Position numbers and translations under genes: made by a program. A DNA stretch of 64,000 nucleotides from Mycolicibacterium sp. P9-22. GTDB lineage: Bacteria > Actinomycetota > Actinomycetes > Mycobacteriales > Mycobacteriaceae. The stretch is taken from positions 434,001 to 498,000 of the forward strand of contig NZ_NPKP01000003.1 of the NCBI RefSeq assembly GCF_008329585.1, in the 5' to 3' direction. The notes under the pieces were generated by a model. It was given only the letters and a program-made list of their open reading frames with translations, had not been told where the DNA came from and made no database searches. This document shows, piece by piece, positions 1 to 9,947 of the stretch; position 1 is the first letter of the stretch, and every line of letters starts with the position of its first letter.

Positions 1-245
1 TTGGCCGACGGGTCCTCGCGGATGGCGGTGTGCGGGCAGGCGCCGGTCTCGACGGCCAGTACCCGGTTAGGGTCGATGACCCCGCTGCGGCGCACCCGCT
101 GGGCGTCCTCGTCGGTGACGAGGTCGTTGGTGATGACGGCGACCTCGAGGCCCTTGCCGATGAGTTGGGGCACCAGCATCTCCACCAGCCGGGTCTTGCC
201 CGATCCGACGGGCCCACCGATGCCGACCCGCAGTACCTCGGACAT
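1..245 (-). CDS. ureG: Urease accessory GTPase UreG, partial (C-terminus beyond left edge)
   Basis: UreG is the SIMIBI-class GTPase that powers nickel delivery to apo-urease together with UreF/UreD (and UreE). The visible 81 residues start at an ATG at 243-245 and contain the P-loop GPVGSGKT at residues 11-18 and the family signature [16 protein letters not shown] near residues 66-81, so identification is firm. It begins 13 bp after the ureC stop and is the last visible gene of the leftward urtA-ureAB-ureC-ureG unit. In the M. tuberculosis operon ureF lies between ureC and ureG; here it does not, so ureF and ureD must lie further left or elsewhere. The gene is truncated only by the window edge. 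Confidence 0.95.
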   Translation of the reverse strand, partial: MSEVLRVGIGGPVGSGKTRLVEMLVPQLIGKGLEVAVITNDLVTDEDAQRVRRSGVIDPNRVLAVETGACPHTAIREDPSA

Positions 246-258
246 GGTGATCTCCTTG

Positions 259-1974
259 CTATTTCAGTGTGTAACGGCGGCCCAGCGGCACTGTCGTCAT
301 CGGTGTGCTGGTGCACACCTCACCGTCGACCATGACCCGGTAGGTGTCCGGCTCGATGGTGATGTCGGGCAGGTAGTCGTTGTGCAGCAGATCGGCCTTG
401 GTGAGGGCGCGGGCACCCCGGCAGGCCACCAGGGGAGTGTTCAGTCCGAGCCGGGTTCCCAGGCCCGCCTCGATGGCCGCCGCGGCGACGAAGTTGACCG
501 ACACATCGGCCGGGGTTCGCCCGTAGGCGGCCCACTGCGGCCGGTACTTCAGCGGCTCGCAGGTCATCAGGGAGGCATTGGCCTCGCCCATCACCGACCA
601 GGCCGGGAAGCCGCCCTTGAACACCACTTCGGGGCGGATACCGAAGAACTTGGGTTCCCACAACACGATATCGGCGAGCTTGCCCGGCTCAAGCGAACCG
701 ACCTCGTGATCGATGCCGAACAGTTTCGCCGGGTTGATGGTCAGCTTGGCGATATACCGCAGGATGCGGGCATTGTCGGCGCCGGTGCCCGCATCGGCCG
801 GCAGCGGGCCGCGGGTGGCCCGCATGTGGGAGGCCAGTTGCCAGGTGCGCGCGATGGTTTCACCGATGCGGCCCATGCCCTGGGAATCCGAGCCCATCGC
901 CGAGATGGCACCCAGATCGTGCAGCACGTCCTCGGCGGCGATGGTCTCGCGCCGGATCCGGGACTCGGCGAAGGCCACATCCTCGGGGATCCGCGGGTTG
1001 AGGTGATGGCACACCATCACCATGTCCAGGTGCTCGTCGAAGGTGTTCAGCGTGTACGGGTTGGTCGGATTCGTCGAGGAGGGAAGGCAATACGGCTCAC
1101 CGACGACGCGCATGATGTCGGGTGCGTGACCGCCGCCGGCACCCTCGGCGTGATAGGTGTGGATGGGCCGGCCGCCGATCGCGGCCATGGTGTCCTCGTA
1201 GAACCCAGACTCGTTGAGGGTGTCGGTGTGGATCTGCACCTGCAGGTCGAGTTCGTCACCGGCGTCCAGCGAGGCCCGGATGGCGGCCGGAGTGGCGCCC
1301 CAGTCCTCGTGGATCTTGTAGCCGATGGCCCCGGCCAGGCCTTGCTCGATCAGCGGTGCGGTGCTCGATGCGCTGCCGTTGCCGATGAACCCGAAGTTCA
1401 TCGGGAAGGCTTCGGCGGCGCCGAGCATGCGGGCCAGGTTGTTCGGTCCCGAGGAGGTGATGCCCACGGTGACCGGACCGAGGCCGCCGCCGATCATGGT
1501 GGTGATGCCGCTGGAGATGGCCTCCTCGACCAGGCCCGCGCTGTCGAAGTGCACGTGCACGTCGATGGCGCCGGCGGTGGCGATCATGCCCTCACCGGAG
1601 CGGACATCGGTGCCCGCGCCGATGACCAGGTCCGGATCCACCCCGTCCATGGTGCGCGGGTTGCCGGCCTTGCCGACCCCGACGATACGCCCGTCGCGGA
1701 TCCCGATATCGGCCTTGCGGATGCCGAGCACCGCGTCGATGATGAGCGCGTTGGTGATCACGAAGTCCAGTGCGCCTCCGGCATTGGTGAGGTCACCGTG
1801 TACGGCCATGCCCTCGCGCATGGTCTTGCCGCCGCCGAAGACGGCCTCGTCACCGTAGACCGTCGCGTCGGCCTCGACCTTGGCCAGCAGTTCGGTGTCG
1901 GCGAGGCGGACCCGGTCACCGGTGGTCGGTCCGTACAGCTGCGCGTAGCGGGCCCGGCTGATGCGGTAGGCCAT
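259..1974 (-). CDS. ureC: Urease subunit alpha (catalytic)
   Basis: Hydrolyses urea to ammonia and carbamate in the cytoplasm; 571 aa, normal length. Visible active-site elements are the HVHF metal ligands, the carbamylated lysine in [11 protein letters not shown] (K220), the [15 protein letters not shown] segment, the mobile-flap cysteine and general-acid histidine in MVCHHL (C322/H323) and the SDSQGMGR aspartate. The stretch after HVHF reads [17 protein letters not shown] instead of the usual ICPQQIEEA form. This matches a divergent actinobacterial (Streptomyces-like) alpha-subunit lineage and not the classical Klebsiella/M. tuberculosis type (inference from memory). All key ligands are kept, so activity is expected. 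It starts one base after the ureAB stop. Confidence 0.96.
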   Translation of the reverse strand: MAYRISRARYAQLYGPTTGDRVRLADTELLAKVEADATVYGDEAVFGGGKTMREGMAVHGDLTNAGGALDFVITNALIIDAVLGIRKADIGIRDGRIVGVGKAGNPRTMDGVDPDLVIGAGTDVRSGEGMIATAGAIDVHVHFDSAGLVEEAISSGITTMIGGGLGPVTVGITSSGPNNLARMLGAAEAFPMNFGFIGNGSASSTAPLIEQGLAGAIGYKIHEDWGATPAAIRASLDAGDELDLQVQIHTDTLNESGFYEDTMAAIGGRPIHTYHAEGAGGGHAPDIMRVVGEPYCLPSSTNPTNPYTLNTFDEHLDMVMVCHHLNPRIPEDVAFAESRIRRETIAAEDVLHDLGAISAMGSDSQGMGRIGETIARTWQLASHMRATRGPLPADAGTGADNARILRYIAKLTINPAKLFGIDHEVGSLEPGKLADIVLWEPKFFGIRPEVVFKGGFPAWSVMGEANASLMTCEPLKYRPQWAAYGRTPADVSVNFVAAAAIEAGLGTRLGLNTPLVACRGARALTKADLLHNDYLPDITIEPDTYRVMVDGEVCTSTPMTTVPLGRRYTLK

Positions 1975-1975
1975 C

Positions 1976-2677
1976 TCAGGATCCCGCGTCCAGGAAGCCG
2001 AGTGCGTGCATGTTGGTCATGAGCTCCTCGCCCGGGGTGGTGTCGGTCGGTGCGTTGGTGACATCGTTCTGGCCGATCACCAGCCGTTCGCCGCCGTAGC
2101 TGGTCAGCGAAACATCCTGTGCTTCACCCGGTTCGAAACGGACCGCGGTACCGGACGGGATGTCCAGGCGCATGCCGAACGCCGATCGCCGGTCGAAACG
2201 CAGTGCCCGGTTGGTCTCGAAGAAGTGGAAATGCGATCCGACCTGGATGGGGCGGTCACCGGTGTTCTCCACCGTGACCGTGGCGGTCGGGCGCCCGTCG
2301 TTGAGTTCCAGATCGCCCTCGGCGGGAAACACCTCGCCGGGGATGACCGCGAGGTCCTCGGCGCTGCGGTTGCCAGGTCCGATGGCGTCGTGCACGGTGA
2401 CCAGCTTCTGGCCGTCGGCGAAGAACGCCTCCACCTGAACCGAACCCAGCAGGGTGCGCACACCGGGCAGCACATCGTCATCGGTGAGTACCCGTGCCCC
2501 GTGGGCCGCCGCGTCGGCGACGTTCGCGCCGGCGCGGGCGGCCTCCACCACCTCGTCGGCGATCAGGGCACGGGCCTCGGCGTAGCTGAGTGCCAGCCCC
2601 GCCGCTCGGTGTTTGCGGGCCAGTTCGGCGGCCAGGAACAGCAGTAGCCGGTCTTCGTCCTTGGGGGTCAGATGCAT
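1976..2677 (-). CDS. ureAB: Fused urease gamma-beta subunit
   Basis: A single 233-aa polypeptide joins UreA (gamma, residues about 1-100, beginning [20 protein letters not shown]) to UreB (beta, from about residue 105, with [10 protein letters not shown], the [11 protein letters not shown] motif and the [14 protein letters not shown] region). Both are structural subunits of the urease trimer. Such fusions are known in Helicobacter and some actinobacteria, whereas M. tuberculosis carries separate ureA and ureB. The ATG at 2675-2677 lies 4 bp after the urtA stop and the stop is one base before ureC, so expression is probably translationally coupled. Confidence 0.95.
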   Translation of the reverse strand: MHLTPKDEDRLLLFLAAELARKHRAAGLALSYAEARALIADEVVEAARAGANVADAAAHGARVLTDDDVLPGVRTLLGSVQVEAFFADGQKLVTVHDAIGPGNRSAEDLAVIPGEVFPAEGDLELNDGRPTATVTVENTGDRPIQVGSHFHFFETNRALRFDRRSAFGMRLDIPSGTAVRFEPGEAQDVSLTSYGGERLVIGQNDVTNAPTDTTPGEELMTNMHALGFLDAGS

Positions 2678-2681
2678 CGTG

Positions 2682-3920
2682 TCAGCCCGTGATGCCTTCG
2701 GCCCAGGGATATGCCTTGAGGTACGGGTCCGGGATGATCGGCTGCGGCGATTCCCACACCTGCTGGATCAGGCCGTCCGGGGCGACCCGTCCGATGCGCG
2801 CGGTCTTGGTGACGTGATGGTTCTCGCCGTCGATGGTGACGGTGCCCTCCGGTGCGTCGACGCTGACGCCGCCGGCCGCGCCCTGGATGTCGGGGACCGC
2901 GAACGACTGTGCCTTCTCGACGGTGGCCTGCCACAGTTTCACTGCGGTGTAGGCGGATTCCATCGGATCGGAGGTCACCCGGTCGGCCCCGAACCGCTCC
3001 TTGAAGTCCGCGACGAAAGCGGTGTTCGCCGGGGTGTTCAGGGTTTGGTAGTAATTCCACGAGGACAGCTGCCCGACGAGCGATGCGGCGCCGATGCTCT
3101 TGACCTCTTCTTCTCCCACGCACATCGACATCACCGGCATCACCTCGGGATTCAGTCCGGCACTGTTGTATTCGCGGAAGAAGGAGGTGAGCGACCCGCC
3201 GACGACGACGTTGAACACCGCGTCCGCTCCGGCGGTGCGGATCTTGTTGATGATGGTGGAGAAGTTGGTGCTGTCCAGCGGCACGTAATCCTCGCCCTTG
3301 ATCTCGATGCCGTTGGCTGCGGCGTAGGCCTTCACGATCGCATTCGAGGTGCGCGGGAACACGTAATCGCTACCCACCAGGTACAGCGACTTGACCCCCT
3401 GCTCCTTGAGGTAGTCCAGGGACGGGATGATCTGCTGGTTGGTGGTGGCGCCCGAATAGTAGATGTTGGGTGAGGATTCCAGGCCCTCGTACTGCTGGCC
3501 GTAGTAGAGCAGCGCATCCGAACCTTCGAAGACCGGCAGCATCGCCTTGCGGCTGGCCGAGGTGTATCCACCGAAAACCGCTGCGACACAGTCACTGTTG
3601 ACCAGTTTCTGAGCCTTCTCGGCGAACGTCGTCGGCTCGGACGCGCCGTCCTCGGAGAGCAGGTCGAGTTGCTTGCCCAGCACCCCGCCGTCGGCGTTGA
3701 TCTGCTCGACGGCCAGCACGATGGCGTCGTGGATCACCGACTCGCTGACCGCCAGACCGCCGGACAGCGAATTGATCGCACCGACCTTCACATTGGGGCC
3801 GGAGGTGTCCACACAGTCCTGGGGGGCCGCGGTGTCGGACTCACCGGCGCGGCTGCCGCACCCGGCGGTGAGCATGGTGGTCGCCGCGAGCAGTGCCACG
3901 CCGACGCGCAGTCGATTCAT
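2682..3920 (-). CDS. urtA: Urea/short-chain amide ABC transporter substrate-binding lipoprotein (UrtA-like)
   Basis: 412-aa type I periplasmic-binding-fold protein. The start at 3918-3920 gives a signal peptide with an LTAGC lipobox (C21), so the protein is likely membrane-anchored and exported. The mature part begins with [17 protein letters not shown], typical of the UrtA/AmiC/FmdD leucine-binding-like family, and is about the usual length. It is the first gene of the urease operon, which implies capture of urea or an amide for the downstream urease. Permease and ATPase genes (urtBCDE) are not adjacent in the window, so the ligand (urea or a short amide) and the partner transporter are inferred. 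Confidence 0.88.
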   Translation of the reverse strand: MNRLRVGVALLAATTMLTAGCGSRAGESDTAAPQDCVDTSGPNVKVGAINSLSGGLAVSESVIHDAIVLAVEQINADGGVLGKQLDLLSEDGASEPTTFAEKAQKLVNSDCVAAVFGGYTSASRKAMLPVFEGSDALLYYGQQYEGLESSPNIYYSGATTNQQIIPSLDYLKEQGVKSLYLVGSDYVFPRTSNAIVKAYAAANGIEIKGEDYVPLDSTNFSTIINKIRTAGADAVFNVVVGGSLTSFFREYNSAGLNPEVMPVMSMCVGEEEVKSIGAASLVGQLSSWNYYQTLNTPANTAFVADFKERFGADRVTSDPMESAYTAVKLWQATVEKAQSFAVPDIQGAAGGVSVDAPEGTVTIDGENHHVTKTARIGRVAPDGLIQQVWESPQPIIPDPYLKAYPWAEGITG

Positions 3921-3987
3921 GAGGAGCCGCCTTCGAGGGTCGGGGATCGTTGGCGCCCAGCGTAGGAACGGTGCGTTGCTGGGCGCT

Positions 3988-4005
3988 ATGGGAGGAATCT
4001 CCCAT
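3988..4005. promoter_or_regulatory. Inverted repeat in the urtA/luxR divergent promoter
   Basis: ATGGGAGGAATCTCCCAT is a perfect 7-bp inverted repeat with a 4-bp spacer, in the 187-bp gap between the divergent urtA and the LuxR-type gene. Its position makes it a candidate operator for that regulator. Confidence 0.5.
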
Positions 4006-4107
4006 TTGTGCCGCCCCCGTTTCGTGTCCGCCGCAGCCCGGAAACATCCTCGAAACATGGCCTGCACATGATGCTTTCGAGGGGCAGAACCATGCGAAGG
4101 ATGACCG

Positions 4108-5115
4108 ATGGGAGCATACGGCGAGGTGCTGGGCAGCACGTCCAGTATCGAGACCCGGGCGCACGAGATGCTGGACGCGCTCAGTGCCAAAGCGGCGTCC
4201 TCGGCGTCGGCGATCAGCCTGTGGGATCCCATCCGCCGCTGCCACGTCGCGGTGGCCAACCACGGATATCCCGATGCGGTGATGGACCACCTGAACACCT
4301 GGTTCATCGATCATGATCCGCTCTTCGAGACCATGCGGGCCCGCGGTCTCGGCGCGCTGCGCTGGCGCGACTTCCCCGAGTACCGCGACACCTATTCGGT
4401 ACAGGGTGTTTTCGCACCCGCCGGCTTCGACGAGGGACTGTCGGCACGACTGATCACCGCCGACGGCACCTACGCCGGCACCATCCACGTCAACTGCGAC
4501 GACTCCCGCTACCCCAGCGACGACGATGTCGGCGAGATCAATTCCCTGCGCGCCCAGATGGCCGAGCATCTGGACTTCTCGGTGCGGCCCCGGATGGTCG
4601 CCGAGCTGCTGGCCCCCCGGGCCCAGGCATGGGCGGTGGATGCCGCCGGGGGTGCCCATCTGCTGAGCCTCGGTGACACCTTCGAGCGGCCGATCGACCG
4701 CGACCTGGTGGCCGATATGGCGCTGGCGGCGCACATCCCCGGGCTGGGCTTCCGCCCCGAGACCACCCGCTGGAACGACGGCACCGGCTGGCTGCACGTC
4801 CGCCACATCGCCACCGCTCCGCGCTACCACCAGGACAGCCTGGACGCGGTGATACTGATCACCGCCGACCCGTTGCCGTTCGCGATCACTCCGCGCGAAT
4901 TGGACGCGCTGACCCTGGCAACCCAGGGTATGACGAACAACCAGATCGCCGCGCGGCTATTCATCAGTGTCCGCACCGCAGGTCACCACCTGGAAAGCGC
5001 GATGGCCAAGCTCGGCGCCGGAAACCGGGCGTCCTGTGTGTCGCAGGCGGTCTCGTGGGGTTTGGTGTCGGGCCGGTTGCTGGCCGGGAATGAATCAGCT
5101 GCCCGCAGCGCTTAG
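4108..5115 (+). CDS. LuxR-family transcriptional regulator, divergent from urease operon
   Basis: 335 aa. A LuxR/FixJ-type winged helix-turn-helix lies at residues about 265-325 (ITPRELDALTLATQGMTNNQ followed by IAARLFISVRTAGHHLE). The N-terminal 200 residues look like a sensory alpha/beta (GAF/autoinducer-like) domain with no clear ligand motif. ATG 4108 is preceded by an AAGGA ribosome site; upstream ATGs at 4092 and 4101 lack one. Divergent orientation from urtA-ureABCG suggests it controls urea use, perhaps in response to nitrogen status, but that is inference. No receiver domain or phosphorylatable Asp is evident, so it is probably not a two-component regulator. Confidence 0.85.
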   Translation: MGAYGEVLGSTSSIETRAHEMLDALSAKAASSASAISLWDPIRRCHVAVANHGYPDAVMDHLNTWFIDHDPLFETMRARGLGALRWRDFPEYRDTYSVQGVFAPAGFDEGLSARLITADGTYAGTIHVNCDDSRYPSDDDVGEINSLRAQMAEHLDFSVRPRMVAELLAPRAQAWAVDAAGGAHLLSLGDTFERPIDRDLVADMALAAHIPGLGFRPETTRWNDGTGWLHVRHIATAPRYHQDSLDAVILITADPLPFAITPRELDALTLATQGMTNNQIAARLFISVRTAGHHLESAMAKLGAGNRASCVSQAVSWGLVSGRLLAGNESAARSA

Positions 5116-5121
5116 CCCGGG

Positions 5122-6237
5122 GTGACCGATCCTGCTTTCCGCCTCGCCCCCGATGCCGCCCTACTCACACCGCTGCGCGTCGGCGCGACCGAAGCCTCCA
5201 ACCGGATCTTCATGGCGCCGTTGACCCGGTCGCGGGCCCAATCCGACGGCACCCCATCGGATCTGGCCGCCGAGTACTATTCGCAGCGGGCCGCCGCCGG
5301 CCTCATCATCAGCGAGGCCACCGCCGTGTGTGAGCAGGCCAACGGCGCGTACATGAACACCCCGGGCATCTACACCGACCGCCACCAGGCGGTGTGGTCC
5401 GAGATCGCCGAGGCGGTGCACGCCAGGGGCGGCAAGATGTTCGTCCAGCTGTGGCATGTCGGCCGGATGGCACATCCGGAGATCAGCGGCTTCGACGTCG
5501 TCGCGCCGTCGGCCATCGCCGCGAACGCGGTGACCCACACCCCGTCGGGTAAACAACAGCTCACGGTGCCCCGCGCACTGCGGATCGACGAGATCGAATC
5601 GATCGTCGGGCAGTTCCGCTCCGCCGCGCGCCGCGCCGTCGACGCCGGGATGGACGGGGTGGAGATCCACTCCGCCAACGGCTACCTGCTGCACGAGTTC
5701 CTCTCCGACGTCGTCAACGTGCGCACCGACGGTTACGGCGGCTCACCGCAGAACCGGGCCCGGTTCACCGCTGAGGTCATCGAGGCCGTCGCCGACGAGA
5801 TCGGCGCCGAACGGGTCGGGGTGCGGATCTCGCCCGGAGGCACCGCGGGTGACATGCGCGAGAACGACACCGTGGGCACCTACGAGGCCCTGCTGGGCCG
5901 CATCGCCGGCCTGGGCATTGCCTACCTGCACGTGCTGATCGACCCGTCGACGCAGACCTTCGGCGCGCTGCGGGCGCTGTGGACCGGCACCCTGGTGCTC
6001 AACACCGGGCGCGACACCGACACCGACTTCTGCCAGCTGGAGAGCCTGGTGGACTGGGGCGCCGCCGGCGCGGTGGCGGTGGGGCGCAGCTGGCTGGCCA
6101 ACCCCGACCTGATCGACCGGCTGGTGCTCGGGGCGGAGCTCAACGAACCCGACGTGAGCACTTTCTATGCCTCCGGACCGGCGGGCTATATCGATTACCC
6201 GACGCTCGACGAGCTGGAGGACGCGCGCACCGCCTGA
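5122..6237 (+). CDS. Old Yellow Enzyme family NADH:flavin oxidoreductase / ene-reductase
   Basis: 371-aa FMN-dependent TIM-barrel reductase of the NemA/OYE class, reducing activated C=C bonds or nitro compounds with NAD(P)H. The substrate-anion binding His/Asn pair is in EIHSANGYLLHEF (H183, N186), followed by the expected Tyr (Y188) and the YGGSPQNRARF motif; the N-terminal NRIFMAPLTRSRA is typical. The GTG start is 6 bp after the upstream regulator stop, so the two genes are probably co-transcribed, although no link to urea metabolism is apparent. The physiological substrate is unknown. Confidence 0.92.
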   Translation: MTDPAFRLAPDAALLTPLRVGATEASNRIFMAPLTRSRAQSDGTPSDLAAEYYSQRAAAGLIISEATAVCEQANGAYMNTPGIYTDRHQAVWSEIAEAVHARGGKMFVQLWHVGRMAHPEISGFDVVAPSAIAANAVTHTPSGKQQLTVPRALRIDEIESIVGQFRSAARRAVDAGMDGVEIHSANGYLLHEFLSDVVNVRTDGYGGSPQNRARFTAEVIEAVADEIGAERVGVRISPGGTAGDMRENDTVGTYEALLGRIAGLGIAYLHVLIDPSTQTFGALRALWTGTLVLNTGRDTDTDFCQLESLVDWGAAGAVAVGRSWLANPDLIDRLVLGAELNEPDVSTFYASGPAGYIDYPTLDELEDARTA

Positions 6238-6274
6238 GGCGTGTGGGGTGACAGAAGGCGCTGAGCAGCCGCCC

Positions 6275-6290
6275 AACCAACAGGTTGGTT
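6275..6290. promoter_or_regulatory. Operator-like palindrome upstream of fadA
   Basis: AACCAACAGGTTGGTT has perfect 7-bp arms with a 2-bp spacer, 82 bp upstream of fadA and the only strong palindrome in that gap. It resembles TetR-family operators that control mycobacterial lipid genes, but I could not match it to a named regulator. Confidence 0.5.
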
Positions 6291-6371
6291 TGCGGTTTTG
6301 CTAGGCTGCGCGATCAGTGGACTACCGTCCCGATGGACGTCCCCTGTCACCCACCCGAAAGGGAACAACAC

Positions 6372-7580
6372 ATGTCCGATGCCTTCATCTACGAGGCGAT
6401 CCGCACGCCGCGCGGCAAGCAGCGCGGCGGCGCCCTGAACGAGATCAAGCCCGTGCGCCTGGTCGTCGGCCTGATCGACGAGATCCGCACCCGTTTTCCC
6501 GACCTGGACGAGAACCTGATCAGTGACCTGATCCTGGGTGTCGTCTCCCCGGTCGGTGACCAGGGCGGCGATATCGCCCGCACCGCCGGCCTGGTGGCCG
6601 GCCTGCCGGAAACCACCGGTGGTTTCCAGCTCAACCGCTTCTGCGCCTCCGGCCTGGAGGCCGTCAACCTGGGCGCCCAGAAGGTCGCCTCCGGCTGGGA
6701 CGACCTGGTGCTCGCCGGTGGCGTCGAATCGATGAGCCGGGTCCCGATGGGCTCCGACGGTGGCGCCTGGGCCTCTGACCCGGACACCAACTACCGCATC
6801 GGCTTCGTCCCGCAGGGCATCGGCGCCGACCTGATCGCCACCATCGAGGGCTTCTCCCGCGAGGATGTCGACGCCTACGCCGCACGCTCGCAGGAGCGCG
6901 CCGCGGCGGCCTGGTCGGGCGGCTACTTCGCCAAGTCCGTCATCCCGGTCAAGGACCAGAACGGGCTCGTCGTGCTGGACAACGACGAGCACATGCGTCC
7001 CACCTCGACCGTGGAGAGCCTGGGCAAGCTGAAGACCGCGTTCGACGGGATCGGCGCCATGGGCGGCTTCGACGATGTGGCGCTGCAGAAGTACCACTAC
7101 GTCGAGAAGATCAACCACGTGCACACCGGCGGCAACAGCTCGGGCATCGTCGACGGCGCCGCGCTGCTGCTCATCGGTAACGAGGCCGCAGGCAAGTCGC
7201 AGGGCCTGACCCCGCGCGCCCGCATCGTGGCGACCGCCACCAGCGGTGCCGACCCGGTCATCATGCTGACCGGCCCGACCCCGGCCACCAAGAAGGTGCT
7301 CGACCGCGCCGGCCTGACCGTCGATGACATCGACCTGTTCGAGCTGAACGAGGCCTTCGCCTCGGTGGTGCTGAAGTTCCAGAAGGACCTCAACATCCCG
7401 GACGAGAAGCTCAACGTCAACGGTGGCGCCATCGCCTTCGGCCACCCGCTCGGCGCCACCGGCGCCATGATCACCGGAACCATGGTCGACGAGCTGGAGC
7501 GCCGCGGCCTCAAGCGTGCCCTGATCACGCTGTGTGTCGGCGGCGGCATGGGCGTGGCCACCATCATCGAGAGGGTCTAG
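6372..7580 (+). CDS. fadA: Acetyl-CoA C-acyltransferase (3-ketoacyl-CoA thiolase)
   Basis: 402-aa thiolase, the beta subunit of a beta-oxidation trifunctional complex, cleaving 3-ketoacyl-CoA. The acylated cysteine is in [11 protein letters not shown] (C91), the catalytic histidine in [14 protein letters not shown] and the second cysteine in [11 protein letters not shown] 6372 follows an AAAGGGA ribosome site by about 7 nt. It lies 9 bp upstream of fadB, matching Rv0859-Rv0860 order. A palindromic operator candidate sits in the promoter region. Length and motifs are normal. Confidence 0.96.
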   Translation: MSDAFIYEAIRTPRGKQRGGALNEIKPVRLVVGLIDEIRTRFPDLDENLISDLILGVVSPVGDQGGDIARTAGLVAGLPETTGGFQLNRFCASGLEAVNLGAQKVASGWDDLVLAGGVESMSRVPMGSDGGAWASDPDTNYRIGFVPQGIGADLIATIEGFSREDVDAYAARSQERAAAAWSGGYFAKSVIPVKDQNGLVVLDNDEHMRPTSTVESLGKLKTAFDGIGAMGGFDDVALQKYHYVEKINHVHTGGNSSGIVDGAALLLIGNEAAGKSQGLTPRARIVATATSGADPVIMLTGPTPATKKVLDRAGLTVDDIDLFELNEAFASVVLKFQKDLNIPDEKLNVNGGAIAFGHPLGATGAMITGTMVDELERRGLKRALITLCVGGGMGVATIIERV

Positions 7581-7589
7581 GAAAAAGTC

Positions 7590-9737
7590 ATGGCAGAGAA
7601 CACCATTCAGTGGGACCAGGATGCCGACGGCATCGTCACGCTGACGCTGGACGACCCGACCGGCTCGGCCAACGTGATGAACGAGCACTACAAGGAATCC
7701 ATGCACAATGCGGTGGAACGCCTTGTGGCCGAGAAGGATTCGATCACCGGTGTGGTCATCGCCAGCGCGAAGAAGACCTTCTTCGCCGGCGGTGACCTCA
7801 AGGGCATGATCAACATCGGCCCCGATGACGCCCAGCAGGCGTTCGACGAGGTCGAGTTCATCAAGGCCGACCTGCGCAAGCTGGAGACCCTGGGCAAGCC
7901 CGTCGTGACCGCCATCAACGGCGCCGCGCTGGGCGGCGGCCTGGAGATCGCGCTGGCCACCCATCGCCGCATCGCCGCGGACGCCAAGGGTGTCGTCATC
8001 GGCCTGCCCGAGGTGACCCTGGGCCTGCTGCCCGGCGGTGGCGGCGTGGCCCGCACCGTGCGGATGTTCGGCATCCAGAAGGCCTTCATGGAGGTCCTGA
8101 GCCAGGGCACCCGGTTCAGCCCGGCCAAGGCCAAGGAGATCGGGCTGGTCGACGAGCTCGTCAAGAGCGTCGACGAGCTGATTCCGGCCGCCAAGAAGTG
8201 GATCAAGGACAATCCCGAGGGTGGCGTGCAGCCGTGGGATGTCAAGGGCTACAAGATGCCCGGCGGCACCCCGTCCAGCCCGGGCCTGGCCGGCATCCTG
8301 CCGTCCTTCCCGGCGCTGCTGAAGAAGCAGCTCAAGGGTGCGCCGATGCCGGCGCCGCGGGCGATCCTGAACGCGGCCGTCGAGGGCGCGCAGGTCGACT
8401 TCGACACGGCCACCCGCATCGAGAGCCGTTACTTCACCCAGCTGGTCACCGGCCAGGTCGCCAAGAACATGATCCAGGCGTTCTTCCTGGACCTGCAGGC
8501 GATCAACGGCGGTGCCTCTCGCCCCGAGGGCATCGCGCCGGTCGAGATCCGCAAGATCGGTGTGCTGGGCGCGGGCATGATGGGTGCCGGTATCGCCTAT
8601 GTCTCGGCCAAGGCCGGTTACGACGTCGTGCTCAAGGACGTCACCATCGAGGCCGCCCAGAAGGGCAAGGCGTACTCCGAGGCCATCGAGGCCAAGGCCC
8701 TCCAGCGTGGCAAGACCACGCAGGAGCGCTCCGACGCCCTGCTGGCCAAGATCACCCCGACGGCCGACGCGGCGGACTTCGCCGGTGTCGACTTCGTGAT
8801 CGAGGCCGTCTTCGAGAGCCAGGAACTCAAGCACAAGGTGTTCGGCGAGATCGAGGACATCGTCGAGCCCAACGCCATTCTCGGCTCGAACACCTCCACG
8901 CTGCCCATCACCGGTCTGGCGACCGGGGTGAAGCGCCAGGAGGACTTCATCGGGATCCACTTCTTCTCGCCGGTCGACAAGATGCCGCTGGTGGAGATCA
9001 TCAAGGGCGAGAAGACCTCGGACGAGGCGCTGGCCCGGGTGTTCGACTACACCCTGGCGATCAAGAAGACCCCGATCGTGGTCAACGACAGCCGCGGCTT
9101 CTTCACCAGCCGCGTCATCGGCACCTTCGTCAACGAGGCGCTGGCGATGCTGGGTGAGGGCGTCGAGCCGGCCAGCATCGAGCAGGCAGGCGCGCAGGCC
9201 GGCTACCCGGCCGCACCGCTGCAGCTCTCCGATGAGCTCAACCTGGAGCTCATGCACAAGATCGCGGTCGCGACCCGCCAGGGCGTCGAAGAGGCTGGTG
9301 GCACCCACGTGCCGCACCCGGCCGAGGCCGTGGTGGAGAAGATGATCGAGATCGGCCGCCCCTCGCGGCTGAAGGGCGCCGGCTTCTACGAGTACGTGGA
9401 CGGCAAGCGCACCGGGCTGTGGCCGGGACTGAAGGAGACCTTCAACTCCGGAACCGCGGAGATCCCGCTGCAGGACGCGATCGACCGCATGCTGTTCGCC
9501 GAGGCGCTGGAGACCCAGAAGTGCCTCGACGAGGGTGTGCTCACCTCGACCGCCGACGCCAATATCGGTTCCATCATGGGTATCGGCTTCCCGCCGTACA
9601 CCGGTGGCTCCGCGCAGTTCATCGTCGGCTACGAGGGACCCCTCGGCGTCGGCAAGGCTGCCTTCGTGGCCCGGGCCAAGGAACTGGCCGCCCGCTACGG
9701 CGACCGGTTCAACCCGCCCGCCTCGCTGGAGGCCTGA
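7590..9737 (+). CDS. fadB: Fatty-acid oxidation complex alpha subunit (enoyl-CoA hydratase / 3-hydroxyacyl-CoA dehydrogenase)
   Basis: 715 aa, orthologue-like to Rv0860. Residues about 1-300 form a crotonase domain with oxyanion-hole segments around FFAGGDLKGM and NGAALGGGLE, including a catalytic-type Glu in GLPEVTLGLLPGGGG. Residues about 320-715 are the NAD-binding 3-hydroxyacyl-CoA dehydrogenase (VLGAGMMGAGIAYVSAKAG, then HFFSPVDKMPLVEI). Together with FadA it carries out hydration, dehydrogenation and thiolysis of fatty acyl-CoAs. It is followed by a strong intrinsic terminator. Confidence 0.96.
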   Translation: MAENTIQWDQDADGIVTLTLDDPTGSANVMNEHYKESMHNAVERLVAEKDSITGVVIASAKKTFFAGGDLKGMINIGPDDAQQAFDEVEFIKADLRKLETLGKPVVTAINGAALGGGLEIALATHRRIAADAKGVVIGLPEVTLGLLPGGGGVARTVRMFGIQKAFMEVLSQGTRFSPAKAKEIGLVDELVKSVDELIPAAKKWIKDNPEGGVQPWDVKGYKMPGGTPSSPGLAGILPSFPALLKKQLKGAPMPAPRAILNAAVEGAQVDFDTATRIESRYFTQLVTGQVAKNMIQAFFLDLQAINGGASRPEGIAPVEIRKIGVLGAGMMGAGIAYVSAKAGYDVVLKDVTIEAAQKGKAYSEAIEAKALQRGKTTQERSDALLAKITPTADAADFAGVDFVIEAVFESQELKHKVFGEIEDIVEPNAILGSNTSTLPITGLATGVKRQEDFIGIHFFSPVDKMPLVEIIKGEKTSDEALARVFDYTLAIKKTPIVVNDSRGFFTSRVIGTFVNEALAMLGEGVEPASIEQAGAQAGYPAAPLQLSDELNLELMHKIAVATRQGVEEAGGTHVPHPAEAVVEKMIEIGRPSRLKGAGFYEYVDGKRTGLWPGLKETFNSGTAEIPLQDAIDRMLFAEALETQKCLDEGVLTSTADANIGSIMGIGFPPYTGGSAQFIVGYEGPLGVGKAAFVARAKELAARYGDRFNPPASLEA

Positions 9738-9754
9738 TCTCCACGATCAGCTAG

Positions 9755-9919
9755 CTAGACCCAAGAACCCCCGGCCTCACCGTCCTCGAAACGGCGAGCC
9801 CGGGGGTTTCTTGCTTTCGAGGACCTGGTGGGCCGGATGCCGTGGGCCAGGCCATTGGCGGTGTGCAGGCCGGCCGCGAAGGCCGCCAGAGTGCGGAATG
9901 CCTTGCGTTGCTTCGTCAT
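9755..9919 (-). CDS. Possible 54-aa small ORF (weak)
   Basis: An open frame from ATG 9917-9919 encodes a small basic peptide beginning MTKQRKAFRTLAAFAAGLHT. It has no good ribosome site and its 3' end runs through the fadB terminator hairpin, which argues against coding. It is listed only because it is the sole ORF with a plausible start in the 253-bp gap between fadB and the GlxA-type gene. Confidence 0.15.
   Translation of the reverse strand: MTKQRKAFRTLAAFAAGLHTANGLAHGIRPTRSSKARNPRARRFEDGEAGGSWV
9763..9812 (+). terminator. Rho-independent terminator after fadB
   Basis: Stem arms AAGAACCCCCGG (9763-9774) and CCGGGGGTTTCTT (9800-9812), with an inner CTCACCGT/ACGGCGAG extension, begin about 25 bp after the fadB stop. 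Confidence 0.8.
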
Positions 9920-9947
9920 GGTGTCGACCCTGCCGGAACCGGGGCCG

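Noticed and set aside
1..2022. 673-codon plus-strand open frame opposite ureG/ureC
   Set aside because: Shadow of the urease genes, which have clear motifs; no start signal and unnatural composition.
6195..9317. 1040-codon open frame on the minus strand opposite fadA-fadB
   Set aside because: It is the mirror frame of high-GC codons of well-conserved fadA/fadB, has Gly/Asp/Val/His-rich composition and no recognisable domain.
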